A stretch of DNA of 64,000 bases from Chryseobacterium sp. FP211-J200 (GCF_001643375.1 NZ_LSHB01000025.1:36677-100676), one strand, 5' to 3'; positions 53,951 through 63,764 are shown, counted from the first letter of the stretch. The notes: generated from the sequence alone by a model not told the origin. Numbers and translations: made by a program.

Positions 53951-55093
53951 ATGACAAATAAACAACTTAATTTTCAACAGGGTTTTACCTTCAGCAAACA
54001 TATTCCGGAAGAAATATCACATTTTGACCGGGTTTTTGATGTGTTCAAAGACTTGCTCACCCACACTTCCGGCGATATTGAGGAAGCCTTTGACTGGCTC
54101 GATATGCTCGATAAAGAATACGATATTTTTACTGATGACTATACACTTGAAGATTTTGAAAAAGACTTGATCAAGCGAGGTTACATCAAAAAAGAAGACG
54201 ATTCTGAAGATGGAAGTACGGGAACAGGCAAAGGCAAAAATATCCTCACCGCCAAACTGGAAGCGGCTCTGCGCGAATATGCATTAGACCAAATTTTCGG
54301 AAAACTCAAAAAAAGTGGTATCGGAAATCACAGAACCAACAGATCTGGTGTAGGTGACGAGCGTGACGGCGAAAACCGAAACTTCCAATACGGCGATGAC
54401 CTTTCTACAGTCAACATGACCGAAAGTCTGAAAAATGCCCAGATCAACAACGGAATTGCTGATCTTCGAATGACAGAGGACGACCTCATCGTAGAAGAGA
54501 CCAAGCACAAAGCCCAGATGAGCACCGTTTTGATGATCGACATCAGCCACTCGATGATCCTTTACGGCGAAGACAGGATCACACCAGCAAAAAAAGTGGC
54601 GATGGCTTTGGTAGAACTCATCAACAGAAAATATCCAAAAGACTCCATCGACATCATTGTTTTCGGAAATGAGGCTTGGCCGATTAAAATCAAGGACCTT
54701 CCCTATCTCCAAGTCGGTCCATATCACACGAATACGGTCGCAGGACTGGAATTGGCGATGGATATTCTCCGTAGAAAGAGAAATACCAACAAGCAGATCT
54801 TTATGATCACCGACGGAAAACCAAGTTGTGTGAAATTGCCGAACGGCGAATTTTATATGAACAGTGTCGGCTTGGATGAGATGATTGTCGGGCAATGCCT
54901 CAACAAAGCGGCACAGGCAAGAAAACTAAAAATCCCAATCACCACTTTTATGATCGCACAAGATCCTTATTTGAGAAGATTTGTGGAAGCATTCACAGCA
55001 CAAAACAAAGGTAAAGCTTTTCTGACAGGACTTTCAGGATTAGGCCAAATGATCTTCGAAGATTACGAAAAAAATAGAATTAAAAGAATTTAA
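53951..55093 (+). CDS. VWA domain protein, chelatase-like partner of the AAA protein
   Basis: The protein has 380 residues and no signal peptide, so it is cytoplasmic. A helical N-terminal region (DIEEAFDWLDMLDKEYDIF) is followed by a charged, disordered part. The VWA domain spans about 190-370 with a MIDAS motif DISHS (VLMIDISHSMILYG), then GLELAMDILRRKRNTNKQIF and ITDGKP. It overlaps no gene and lies 9 bases before the AAA ATPase. Pairs of this kind act like magnesium chelatase D/I or MoxR/VWA systems. The client is unknown. Confidence 0.85.
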   Translation: MTNKQLNFQQGFTFSKHIPEEISHFDRVFDVFKDLLTHTSGDIEEAFDWLDMLDKEYDIFTDDYTLEDFEKDLIKRGYIKKEDDSEDGSTGTGKGKNILTAKLEAALREYALDQIFGKLKKSGIGNHRTNRSGVGDERDGENRNFQYGDDLSTVNMTESLKNAQINNGIADLRMTEDDLIVEETKHKAQMSTVLMIDISHSMILYGEDRITPAKKVAMALVELINRKYPKDSIDIIVFGNEAWPIKIKDLPYLQVGPYHTNTVAGLELAMDILRRKRNTNKQIFMITDGKPSCVKLPNGEFYMNSVGLDEMIVGQCLNKAAQARKLKIPITTFMIAQDPYLRRFVEAFTAQNKGKAFLTGLSGLGQMIFEDYEKNRIKRI

Positions 55094-55102
55094 AAGATAG
55101 AA

Positions 55103-56557
55103 ATGAAAAACGATATTACATTCAAAGAATTAAAACAATCAGGATATACTGATAAAACCATCAATCAAGAGATCCAGGCCAATCTGATTGCGAAAATAAA
55201 AGCGAAAGAACCAGTATTTGAAGGACTTTGGGGTTACGAAGATTCTGTAGTTCCGCAATTGAAAAAGGCGATTTTGGCTGGTCATCACATTAATTTATTG
55301 GGATTGAGAGGACAGGCAAAAACCCGAATCGCAAGAAGCATGGTCAATCTTTTGGACGAATATATGCCGATTGTAAAAGGTTCCGAGATCAATGACAGTC
55401 CGTTCCAGCCGATTTCAAAATTCGCAAGAGATCTAATTACAGAATTAGGTGACGAAACTCCAATTTCTTGGATTCACCGTTCCAATCGTTTCTTTGAAAA
55501 ACTAGCAACGCCCGACGTGAATGTTGCCGATCTAATTGGCGACATAGATCCCATAAAAGCGGCCACTTTGAAACTTCCCTACTCCGACGAGCGCGTTTTG
55601 CATTACGGGATGATCCCGAGAGCGAACCGTTCGATTTTTGTGTTGAATGAATTGCCCGATCTACAGGCGAGAATTCAGGTTTCTTTGTTTAATATCTTAC
55701 AGGAAGGCGATATTCAGATCCGTGGATTTCAGTTGAGAATGCCTTTGGATATTCAGTTTGTGTTTACAGCCAATCCGGAAGATTATACGAATCGTGGCAG
55801 TATCGTGACGCCATTGAAAGATCGAATAGGGTCGCAGATCTTCACGCATTACCCGAAAACGATTGAATTGGCAAAACATATTACCGAACAGGAAGCTCAG
55901 ATTTCAGCGGAAGACAAATCACAGATTCAAATTCCTGATTTGGCAAAAAACCTTTTGGAAGAAGTTGCTTTTGCAGCCCGTGACAGCGAATATGTGGATG
56001 CAAAAAGTGGCGTGAGTGCAAGATTGACCATCAGCGCGATGGAAAATCTAATTGCTGCTGCAAAACTACGTTTGATTGAGAATGATTCTGAAAAAACCTC
56101 AGTTCGTTTGTTGGATTTTATGTCCATCATTCCGTCAATCACTGGAAAAATAGAATTGGTTTATGAAGGCGAACAGGAAGGCGCTGACTATGTTGCAAAG
56201 ATCCTGATTGACAAAGCTGTGATGACGCAATTTGAAAGTATTTTTCCACGCATTTCAAAATTAGAAAAAGAAGGCATCAAAACACCTTACACGGATTTGA
56301 TCAAATGGTTCAACAAAAATCATTTGGAATTAAATTATACTGATACAGACGAAGAATTTTACACAAAACTCAACAGTATCAACCCATTGGTAACCATTGT
56401 TGAAGAAAATGCTTCTGAACTAAGTGCCGAAGACCAAAAATTCTGCAAAGAATTGGTTTTGTGGGCATTGACAATTAGCAAAAAATTAGACAAGTCCGAA
56501 AACTCCAGCACCTATACATTTGATTCCGCAGGAATTGGTCAGTTTTTCCGAGACTAA
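55103..56557 (+). CDS. AAA ATPase of the MoxR/magnesium chelatase type
   Basis: The protein has 484 residues. Walker A is NLLGLRGQAKTRIARSM; Walker B-like FVLNELPDLQARIQVSLFN; sensor region VFTANPEDYTNRGSIVTPLK. These fit the ChlI/MoxR group. It probably works with the VWA protein encoded just before it to remodel or load a metal into a client protein. Neither gene sits near a porphyrin pathway, so cofactor insertion into an unknown enzyme is only a guess. Confidence 0.87.
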   Translation: MKNDITFKELKQSGYTDKTINQEIQANLIAKIKAKEPVFEGLWGYEDSVVPQLKKAILAGHHINLLGLRGQAKTRIARSMVNLLDEYMPIVKGSEINDSPFQPISKFARDLITELGDETPISWIHRSNRFFEKLATPDVNVADLIGDIDPIKAATLKLPYSDERVLHYGMIPRANRSIFVLNELPDLQARIQVSLFNILQEGDIQIRGFQLRMPLDIQFVFTANPEDYTNRGSIVTPLKDRIGSQIFTHYPKTIELAKHITEQEAQISAEDKSQIQIPDLAKNLLEEVAFAARDSEYVDAKSGVSARLTISAMENLIAAAKLRLIENDSEKTSVRLLDFMSIIPSITGKIELVYEGEQEGADYVAKILIDKAVMTQFESIFPRISKLEKEGIKTPYTDLIKWFNKNHLELNYTDTDEEFYTKLNSINPLVTIVEENASELSAEDQKFCKELVLWALTISKKLDKSENSSTYTFDSAGIGQFFRD

Positions 56558-56585
56558 GTTCTGAAAAGGCTCAAATAATTATTAG

Positions 56586-56621
56586 AAGCAGCAATTTAAA
56601 GATTGTTGCTTTTTTTTTTTT
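56586..56621 (+). terminator. Terminator of the VWA/AAA operon
   Basis: AAGCAGCAAT (56586-56595) pairs with ATTGTTGCTT (56602-56611) with one G-U pair, followed by a run of about 11 T. Confidence 0.75.
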
Positions 56622-56700
56622 AAAATATTCAATTAAAAAAAATTTTGAGAGTGGAATTCTTTGATCATAAAACTTTATTTTTGATATAAATAAATTCTGA

Positions 56701-58995
56701 ATGAGAAGTTTAAAACTAGTTCTACTCTGCTCTATGATTTCAATTGGATTAAAATCTCAGGAGATCAAAGACTGGATCACAGACCCTGTAGAATATGTGA
56801 ATCCGTTGATGGGAACACAATCTTCCTACGAATTGTCCAACGGTAATACTTATCCGATCATTGGCCTGCCTTGGGGAATGAATTACTGGACACCCTAGAC
56901 AGGAAAAAATGGGAATGGTTGGCAATACACTTATACTTCCAATAAGATTCAAGGATTTAAACAAACACATCAACCTTCACCGTGGATGAATGATTACGGG
57001 CAGTTCTCGATTCTTCCGACGGTTGGCAAACCAGAAATAGACCAAGAGAAAAGAGCAAGTTGGTTTTCTCATAAAACAGAAGAGGTCAAACCATATTTCT
57101 ATAAAGTTTATCTAGCAGATTACGACGTCTGGACAGAGATTGCACCCACACAACGAGCAGCAATTATGCGATTCACTTTTCCTGAGACCGATAAAGCGAA
57201 TGTCATTCTCGATGCTTTTGACAAAGGTTCTTACGTGAAAATTATTCCTTCCGAGCGAAAAATAATTGGTTACTCCACGAGATATGCAAGGGGAAAAATG
57301 GAGAACTTCAAAAACTATTTTATTCTTCAATTTGATAAGGACTTTAATTCTCAAAATATCTGGAATGATAAAGAAATCTTAGCTTCAAATGTAGAGATCA
57401 AAGCTGATCACGTTGGTGCATTGGTCAGGTTCAATCATTTGAAAAAAGGCGAGCAGGTCACGGTCAAAGTTGCATCATCATTCATCAGCCAAGAACAAGC
57501 TGAGATCAATCTTAATGAAGTTAAAGACAAAAATTTTGACCAGGTAAAATCAGAAGCTAAAGAAATATGGAACAAGACTTTGAACAAAATTCAGATCAAA
57601 GGTGCAACTACGGATCAGGCGAAAACATTCTACAGTTGCCTCTATCGAAGCGTCCTGTTTCCTCAAAAACTATATGAAAAAGACAAAATGGGAAATATCC
57701 AACATTACAGTCCTTACAACGGCAAAGTTTTACCTGGATATTTATTCGCAGGAACAGGTTTTTGGGATACATTCCGTGCGCTCTACCCGCTTTTGAATCT
57801 GGTTTATCCATCCATCAATGTAGAAATGCAGAAAGGTTTGATCTCCGCTTATCAGGAAGGTGGATTTTTACCGGAATGGAGCAGTCCGGGTTATGCAGAC
57901 ATTATGATCGGCAACAATTCTGCCTCAGTTGTTTCAGAAGCTTACCTCAAAGGCTTGCGAGGTTATGATGCGGAAACGCTCTGGCAGGCTTTGAAACACG
58001 GTGCCAACAACGAAGGCCCTGTCAGTGCAGTCGGAAGAAAAGGCGTTGAGGATTATAATAAATTAGGCTATGTTCCAACGGATACAGGAATCGATGAAAG
58101 TGCTGCCAGAACTCTCGAATATGCTTATGATGATTACGCGATCTATGAATTTGGGAGAGCACTCAAAAAACCAGAAGCCGAACTTCAGCTTTACAAAACG
58201 CGGGCGATGAACTACAAAAAGCTCTTTGATCCAAAGTATAACTTGATGCGTGGAAAAAAGAAAAATGGGGAGTTTCAGGATAACTTTGACCCGTTCGAAT
58301 GGGGAAATGCCTTTACAGAAGGCAACAGCTGGCATTACACCTGGAGCGTTTTTCAAGATATCAATGGACTCAAAGAATTAATGGGTGGCAAAAACAACTT
58401 CGTTAAAATGTTGGATTCTGTTTTTGTAATGCCTCCGACCTTCAACACCAATTATTATAAGGAAGTGATCCATGAGATGCGAGAAATGCAGATCGTAGGC
58501 ATGGGACAATATGCGCACGGGAATCAACCGATACAACACATGCTCTATTTGTATAACTATGCGGGACAACCTTGGAAATCCCAATATTGGGTAAGACAAG
58601 TGATGGACAAGCTATACAAACCTACTCCAGACGGTTATTGTGGCGATGAGGACAATGGGCAAACATCCGCTTGGTATGTTTTCTCAGCGTTGGGTTTTTA
58701 TCCTGTGACACCTGCTAGTACGCAATATGTTTTGGGCGCACCACTTTTCAAATCGATTAAAATTAATTTAGAGAATAACAATTCAATTACCATTGATGCT
58801 CCAAAAAATTCTGACAAAAACATTTATGTTGACCAGCTGAAGCTGAATGGGAAAGATCATTCAAAAAATTGGTTAGATCATTTTGAGCTGCTAAGAGGTG
58901 CAAAACTAAAGTTTGAAATGACAGAAAAACCCAATCTCAAAAGAGGAATATCGGATTCTGATGCGCCCTTCTCCATCAGCACTTATGAGAAATGA
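56701..58995 (+). pseudogene. GH92 family alpha-mannosidase-like gene with a nonsense codon
   Basis: ATG at 56701 begins a signal peptide (MISIGLKSQEIKDW) and the GH92 start (YVNPLMGTQSSYELSNGNTY). TAG at 56896-56898 is codon 66. The same frame runs on for the whole enzyme to 58995, including GNGWQYTYTSNKIQGFKQTH before the first later Met. Landmark motifs are GFLPEWSSPGYADIMIGNNS, GYVPTDTGIDESAARTLEYA and the catalytic region GDEDNGQTSAWYVF. GH92 enzymes are calcium-dependent exo-alpha-mannosidases. One base (CAG to TAG) explains the stop. A restart at 56986 would lack part of the N-terminal sandwich and the signal. Confidence 0.85.
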
Positions 58996-59128
58996 CATAT
59001 AAATTTATATCAATAAGAGATACGAAGTAATTTTTTTTTACTAATTTTAATTTATTATTAATCATTTGTTAATGAAACACTTTCTTTGGTGTTCCATCTG
59101 AACATAAAAAATAATTAAAAAAAAACAA

Positions 59129-59611
59129 ATGAAAACACTTTTACTTGTGAGACATGCCAAGAGCGATTGGCCAGTGGATGTGGAGGATTTCGACCGTCCA
59201 CTCAATGAGTTGGGATTGATCAACGCTCCTAAGATGGCACGTTTGTTAAAGGATAAATCGATTGTGATAGAAAATTTCATTTCCAGTCCGGCCAGACGGG
59301 CTTTGCATACTTGTGAATTGTTTTCGGAGGTTTTTGAAAGACCATATTCGACAGACGCTGGCTTGTACAATCCAAGAGAACGCAACTTCGAGAATCTTAT
59401 TTTCGGGTTGGATAACGCTATCAATTCTGTTGCTCTATTTTCCCATAACAATGGAATCTCCAATTTTGCAAACTCATTGACAGACGAAATTGTTAACTTA
59501 CCAACGTCAGGCGTTGTAGGGTACGAAATAGACTGTGATAATTGGAGTGATTTTGCCACAGCAAACAAGAAGTTTCTATATTTCTATTCCCCAAAAAATT
59601 TTGCTAAATAG
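59129..59611 (+). CDS. SixA-type histidine phosphatase
   Basis: The protein has 160 residues. It begins KTLLLVRHAKSDWPV with the catalytic RHAK box, then FDRPLNELG, SSPARRALHTCELF and the second histidine in ALFSHNNGISNF. It is a small member of the branched histidine phosphatase family and may dephosphorylate His-containing phosphotransfer proteins. No partner is seen nearby. Confidence 0.88.
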   Translation: MKTLLLVRHAKSDWPVDVEDFDRPLNELGLINAPKMARLLKDKSIVIENFISSPARRALHTCELFSEVFERPYSTDAGLYNPRERNFENLIFGLDNAINSVALFSHNNGISNFANSLTDEIVNLPTSGVVGYEIDCDNWSDFATANKKFLYFYSPKNFAK

Positions 59612-59639
59612 ATTTGCTATTTTAATTGAAAATGTAAAA

Positions 59640-59668
59640 CCTCCCAGATATCTAGGAGGCTTTTTTTT
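59640..59668. terminator. Bidirectional terminator between sixA-like and DUF4294 genes
   Basis: CCTCC and GGAGG flank the palindrome AGATATCT; T-runs lie on the plus side (TTTTTTTT) and, weaker, on the minus side. It suits two convergent genes. Confidence 0.7.
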
Positions 59669-59677
59669 ATTGTGATC

Positions 59678-60382
59678 TTATTTTTTAATCTTAAACTCGC
59701 TTGCTCCTTCGTAAGGTTTTAGATAACCAAGATTCCAGTTAGATTGTAACAAAGATTCTATAAAAAGGTCATCCCTGAATTTGTGTGGATCATAAGGGGT
59801 TTTCAGACTGACATCCGCAATATTTCCTTTCACATTCCACCAAAAAGCGCTCCAGCCACCTCGCAATTCTTTGATGATCTCATAGACCGTCTTTCCGGTA
59901 GCACGACTCATCAGTTTTGCAAAGACCTGCCCTTCTGTTGTCGTAAGTTGACGAAGTTGCTTTTCGTAACTGGCAGCCAGCTCGGTCTGTCTCTGCTTCA
60001 TGTATCGGCTTCTGTCAGCACCTTTCATGTTCGCACTTTCTTTTTGAATGTCACGATATTGTTCTAATGCATCTAAAAAAAGAGGATACACTCTGTTCAG
60101 TTTTTTATTAAGGAAAAAATAAAAATTTCTATCCAGCTGATTGTTAAAATGTGGATTGGCTCGCAAAGTCAACTCGTCCATCACGATGACCTGTTCACCA
60201 TTGATCTTATAAATTTTGGCTTTTTGAGCTTCATCATAGAAATACTCGTTTCCAAATTCATCTTTTTGTAATTTGCTCTTAGGAATCTCATCGAAGGATT
60301 TTACCTGCAAAGTGTCTTGTTGCGAAAAACAAAATCCGCTTACAAACAGGAAAACAATCGGCACCAATTTATGAAAAATCAT
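59678..60382 (-). CDS. DUF4294 secreted protein
   Basis: The protein has 234 residues from ATG at 60382, which begins a signal peptide (VPIVFLFVSGFCFSQQ). The DUF4294 body includes YFFLNKKLNRVYPLFLDALE and KTVYEIIKELRGGWSAFWWN. The family is limited to Bacteroidota and has no known role. It is divergent from the M42 peptidase gene with only 57 bases between, so their promoters are close. Confidence 0.85.
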   Translation of the reverse strand: MIFHKLVPIVFLFVSGFCFSQQDTLQVKSFDEIPKSKLQKDEFGNEYFYDEAQKAKIYKINGEQVIVMDELTLRANPHFNNQLDRNFYFFLNKKLNRVYPLFLDALEQYRDIQKESANMKGADRSRYMKQRQTELAASYEKQLRQLTTTEGQVFAKLMSRATGKTVYEIIKELRGGWSAFWWNVKGNIADVSLKTPYDPHKFRDDLFIESLLQSNWNLGYLKPYEGASEFKIKK

Positions 60383-60439
60383 TACTTTTACGTCATCAAA
60401 ATTAACAAAGATTAATATCAAAAATCATTCCCAATAGAT

Positions 60440-61516
60440 ATGAAATTCGAAAAGAAATCAATTAAGTTTTTAGAACAATATTTAAACACCGCTTCGCCAA
60501 CAGGTTATGAACACAACGGACAAAAAGTCTGGATGGATTACATCAAACCTTATGTTGACAAAATCGAGGTCGATCACTATGGAACGGCTTACGGCATCAT
60601 CAATCCAGAAGCTGACTTCAAAGTGGTGATAGAAGCTCACGCCGATGAGATCTCATGGTATGTCAACTATATTACAGATGATGGGTTGATCTACGTGATC
60701 AGAAACGGTGGATCAGACCAGACCATCGCGCCTTCCAAAGTGGTGAATATCCATGGTGAAAAAGGTATAATAAAAGGCGTATTCGGATGGCCGGCAATTC
60801 ATACCAGAAGCGCCAATGCAAATGAACCAGTTCCAAAGATCGAAAATATCTTCATCGATTGTGGTGCAACTACCAAAAAGGAAGTTGAAGAATTGGGAAT
60901 TTTCGTTGGCTGCATGATCACTTATCCAGACGAGTTTTTTGAACTGAATGACCGATATTTCGTTTGCCGCGCTTTGGACAACAGAATCGGTGGCTTTATG
61001 ATTGCCGAAGTTGCAAGATTATTGAAAGAGAGCAAAAAGAAATTACCGTTTGGACTGTACATCACCAATTCTGTACAGGAAGAAGTGGGACTTTACGGTG
61101 CAGACATGATCGCTGACACCATCAAACCGAACATTGCCATTGTGACAGACGTGACCCACGACACCACAACACCAATGATCGAAAAGAAAAAAGAAGGCGA
61201 TCAAAAATGCGGCGACGGACCAGTTGTTTTCTTTGCACCAAGCGTGCATCACACCATCCGTGAATTGATCATCGACACCGCTAAAACCAAAGAGATCCCT
61301 TTCCAAAGAGCAGCAGCCAGCAGAGCAACAGGAACTGACACAGATGCATTTGCGCATTCCAACGGTGGGGTTCCAAGTGCTTTGATCTCATTGCCTTTGA
61401 GATACATGCACACAACCGTAGAAATGGTTTCAAAAGAAGACGTGAGCAACGTCATCAAACTGATCTACGAAACCTTGCAAAAGATCAAACCAGATATGAA
61501 GCTTAAGTATCATTAA
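60440..61516 (+). CDS. M42 family glutamyl aminopeptidase / endoglucanase-like
   Basis: The protein has 358 residues. Metal ligands fit the M42 pattern: His in VIEAHADEISW, Asp in CRALDNRIGGFM, Glu pair in NSVQEEVGLYGAD, Asp in VTDVTHDTT and His in RYMHTTVEMVSKEDV. It is a cytoplasmic, metal-dependent aminopeptidase that usually forms a dodecamer and trims small peptides. The next gene starts two bases after its stop. Confidence 0.92.
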   Translation: MKFEKKSIKFLEQYLNTASPTGYEHNGQKVWMDYIKPYVDKIEVDHYGTAYGIINPEADFKVVIEAHADEISWYVNYITDDGLIYVIRNGGSDQTIAPSKVVNIHGEKGIIKGVFGWPAIHTRSANANEPVPKIENIFIDCGATTKKEVEELGIFVGCMITYPDEFFELNDRYFVCRALDNRIGGFMIAEVARLLKESKKKLPFGLYITNSVQEEVGLYGADMIADTIKPNIAIVTDVTHDTTTPMIEKKKEGDQKCGDGPVVFFAPSVHHTIRELIIDTAKTKEIPFQRAAASRATGTDTDAFAHSNGGVPSALISLPLRYMHTTVEMVSKEDVSNVIKLIYETLQKIKPDMKLKYH

Positions 61517-61517
61517 G

Positions 61518-61817
61518 ATGGACAGTTTAATATATCATTTGACCCGCAAACCAACTTTCATATCCACTTCAACCGCATTATTTTTTATTTTTTTAATCGT
61601 TTTAAGTGTTTATAAATTAGTAATTCCGCCAAAGGTTGGTTCTGCAGATAATATGATCATTGAAATGCTGGCAATTTTCAGTATCGTTCCATTAGGATTA
61701 CTTCTAATTGACAGATTATTAGTTAGACTGATAAACAATATAAAATTAACAATCCTAGAAGTGATAATATTTGGAAGCATATTCCTTTATTATTTCTTGG
61801 TTGCAGATCCATTCTAG
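61518..61817 (+). CDS. Small membrane protein, three helices
   Basis: The protein has 99 residues with three hydrophobic segments (ALFFIFLIVLSVYKLVI; EMLAIFSIVPLGLLLI; IIFGSIFLYYFLVADPF). No family is recognised. It starts two bases after the peptidase stop and ends 20 bases before rpe, so it is within the transcript. Confidence 0.65.
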   Translation: MDSLIYHLTRKPTFISTSTALFFIFLIVLSVYKLVIPPKVGSADNMIIEMLAIFSIVPLGLLLIDRLLVRLINNIKLTILEVIIFGSIFLYYFLVADPF

Positions 61818-61837
61818 AAATAAAAAGAAAAGTAAAA

Positions 61838-62488
61838 ATGAAAACAAAACTTATTGCACCATCCCTACTTTCCGCAGATTTTGGAAATCTCCAGAGAGAC
61901 ATCGAGATGCTCAACAATTCCCAGGCAGACTGGCTTCACGTAGATGTGATGGACGGCAGATTTGTCCCAAACATCTCGTTCGGATTCCCGGTGATGAAAA
62001 CCGTTCAGCAACATGCGAAGAAATTCGTAGATGTTCATTTGATGATTGTCGAACCGGAAAAATATGTCGAGGAATTCATCGATTTGGGAGCAGATCTCGT
62101 TTCCGTGCATTACGAAGCCTGCGTTCACCTTCACAGAACTATCAATCTGATCCAAAGCAAAGGCGCAAAAGCGGGCGTTGTCCTCAATCCTGCAACTCCG
62201 GTTTTGATGTTGGAAGACATTATTGCAGACGTAGATTTGGTTTTATTGATGAGCGTCAACCCAGGATTCGGCGGACAGAAATTCATCGAGAACACGTACA
62301 AAAAGATCAGCGAGACCAAAGATCTGATCCTAAGCAACAATTCCACCGCTTTGATCGAAGTTGATGGCGGCGTGAATCTTGACAATGCTTCCAAGTTATT
62401 TGACGCTGGCGCAGACGTTCTGGTTGCAGGAAATGCCGTTTTTTCTTCCCCAGATCCAGAAAGAACAATCGAGTTATTGAAGTTATAA
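61838..62488 (+). CDS. rpe: Ribulose-phosphate 3-epimerase
   Basis: The protein has 216 residues. It shows the TIM-barrel motifs IAPSLLSADFGNLQRDIEML, WLHVDVMDGRFVPNISFG, VLLMSVNPGFGGQKFIE and ALIEVDGGVNLDNASKLFDA. It interconverts ribulose 5-phosphate, the product of gnd at 46897-48318, and xylulose 5-phosphate. It is not in the same operon as gnd. Confidence 0.95.
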   Translation: MKTKLIAPSLLSADFGNLQRDIEMLNNSQADWLHVDVMDGRFVPNISFGFPVMKTVQQHAKKFVDVHLMIVEPEKYVEEFIDLGADLVSVHYEACVHLHRTINLIQSKGAKAGVVLNPATPVLMLEDIIADVDLVLLMSVNPGFGGQKFIENTYKKISETKDLILSNNSTALIEVDGGVNLDNASKLFDAGADVLVAGNAVFSSPDPERTIELLKL

Positions 62489-62584
62489 AATTATTTGGAG
62501 CTTGATCCCGCTATCCGCTATATCTTTTTTTTCCAAGGCTTTTCCCTCAGCAAAAAAAAGGATGCCGCTACTATCGGGGCTATT
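62489..62584 (-). repeat. Post-stop intergenic repeat copy after rpe (reversed)
   Basis: Read on minus, it goes AGCCCCGATAGTAGCGGCAT, CCTTTTTTTTGCTGAGG, AAAAAAAAGATATAGCGGA, TAGCGGGATCAAGCTCCAA, ATAATT. It is the same family as at 34251-34342 but inverted, because rpe is on the plus strand. The CCAAATAATT end begins right at the rpe stop codon. Confidence 0.7.
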
Positions 62585-62621
62585 GACAGTTTAGAAAATA
62601 TTTGATACAGAAAATAACCCA

Positions 62622-63253
62622 ATGGAAAATTACAACAAAACCATAAAAACCTACAATGAAGTGGCCCTGAACTACGAGAACAAGTTTATGGAAATGGATT
62701 TAATGATACGTACGATCTTTTCTGCTCATTATTGAACGCAAATAGCGAAGTTTTAGATATTGGTTGCAGACCAGGAAACATAACCAAATATTTTTTAAAG
62801 ATCAGAAAGGATTTAAAAATAACAGGAATTGACTTAGCTCCCAATATGATAGAAAGAGCAAAGCTCAATGTTCCAAACGCACACTTCATCGTCAAAGATG
62901 CGCTGAAGATCGATGAACTTACAAATACATTCGACGGTGTAGTCATTGGGTTTTGTATGCCTTATTTGAACAGAGAAGACAGCTCAAAATTAATCAGATC
63001 ATCAAGTGAAAAACTGAATAGCAACGGGATCATTTATATCAGTACAATGGAGGATGACTACAGCAAATCGGGTTATGAAACAACAAGCTTCAACGATGGA
63101 AAGGAAGTATATGTGTATTACCATCAGGAAGATCATATAAAGACTGAATTAATAAATAACGGATTTAAGATATTAAAAATTGACCGAAAAGATTATCCAG
63201 AACCTGACGGAACGTTTTTGACCGATATGATTTTTATTGCGAGAAAAAAATGA
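62622..63253 (+). pseudogene. Class I SAM-dependent methyltransferase, frameshifted
   Basis: ATG at 62622 starts MENYNKTIKTYNEVALNYEN, a normal N-terminus. After GAAATGGAT at a T3 run (62699-62701) the frame is lost; with one more T it continues as NDTYDLFCSLLNANSEVLDI and on to 63253. The SAM motif reads DIGCRPGN where the family has DIGCGPGN, so a key glycine is Arg. Later parts (DKEL-like GIDLAPNMIERAKLNV; FDGVVIGFCMPYLNRE) are normal. The ATG at 62732 would give a shorter 173-residue protein. Substrate unknown. Confidence 0.75.
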
Positions 63254-63290
63254 ACGGTTCAAAATCCCGAAATCTATTATTTATACAAAT

Positions 63291-63325
63291 AAAAATAGGC
63301 TATCAAAAGTGATAGCCTATTTTTT
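63291..63325. terminator. Bidirectional terminator before ndk end
   Basis: AAAAATAGGCTATCA (63291-63305), loop AAAG, TGATAGCCTATTTTTT (63310-63325): a perfect stem with T-runs on both strands, between two convergent genes. Confidence 0.85.
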
Positions 63326-63344
63326 ATTTAATTTTCAGAAGAAA

Positions 63345-63764
63345 TTAGAAGATCTCTCTTCCAGAAAAATGGAATTGTGCTTCGATCAAGGCGTTCTCGT
63401 CTGAATCAGAACCGTGAACTGCATTTTCTCCGATACTTTTTGCGAAAAGCTTTCTGATAGTACCTTCAGCCGCTTCAGCAGGATTTGTAGCTCCAATTGT
63501 AGTTCTGAAATCTGCAACTGCATTATCTTTCTCCAAAACCGCAGCTACGATCGGACCAGAAGACATGAAGTCAACCAACTCTCCATAGAAAGGTCTTTCA
63601 GAATGTACTTCGTAGAATTTTTTGGCATCAGCAACAGTAAGTTGCGTCAATTTCAAAGCTTTGATTTTAAAACCAGCTTCACTGATCTTTCCAAGGATCG
63701 CCCCAATGTGTCCGTCTGCAACTGCATCTGGCTTGATCATGGTAAATGTGATTTTTCCTGACAT
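63345..63764 (-). CDS. ndk: Nucleoside diphosphate kinase
   Basis: The protein has 139 residues, the standard size. It begins [20 protein letters not shown] and contains [20 protein letters not shown] and the catalytic histidine in [13 protein letters not shown]. It balances nucleoside triphosphates by gamma-phosphate transfer. A TAAATTTG box on minus (plus 63793-63800) lies about 30 bases before its start. Confidence 0.96.
   Translation of the reverse strand: MSGKITFTMIKPDAVADGHIGAILGKISEAGFKIKALKLTQLTVADAKKFYEVHSERPFYGELVDFMSSGPIVAAVLEKDNAVADFRTTIGATNPAEAAEGTIRKLFAKSIGENAVHGSDSDENALIEAQFHFSGREIF

Noticed and set aside
54284..54895. 203-residue minus-strand frame under the VWA gene
   Set aside because: It is antisense to a clear VWA protein and has no recognisable domain.
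56896..56898. Genetic recoding of TAG as Gln
   Set aside because: Other genes in the window end normally and only one gene shows an internal TAG; a simple nonsense mutation is the plainer reading.
61771..62364. Long open frame overlapping rpe
   Set aside because: It is a shadow of rpe in another frame, very rich in Arg and Ser, with no family likeness.
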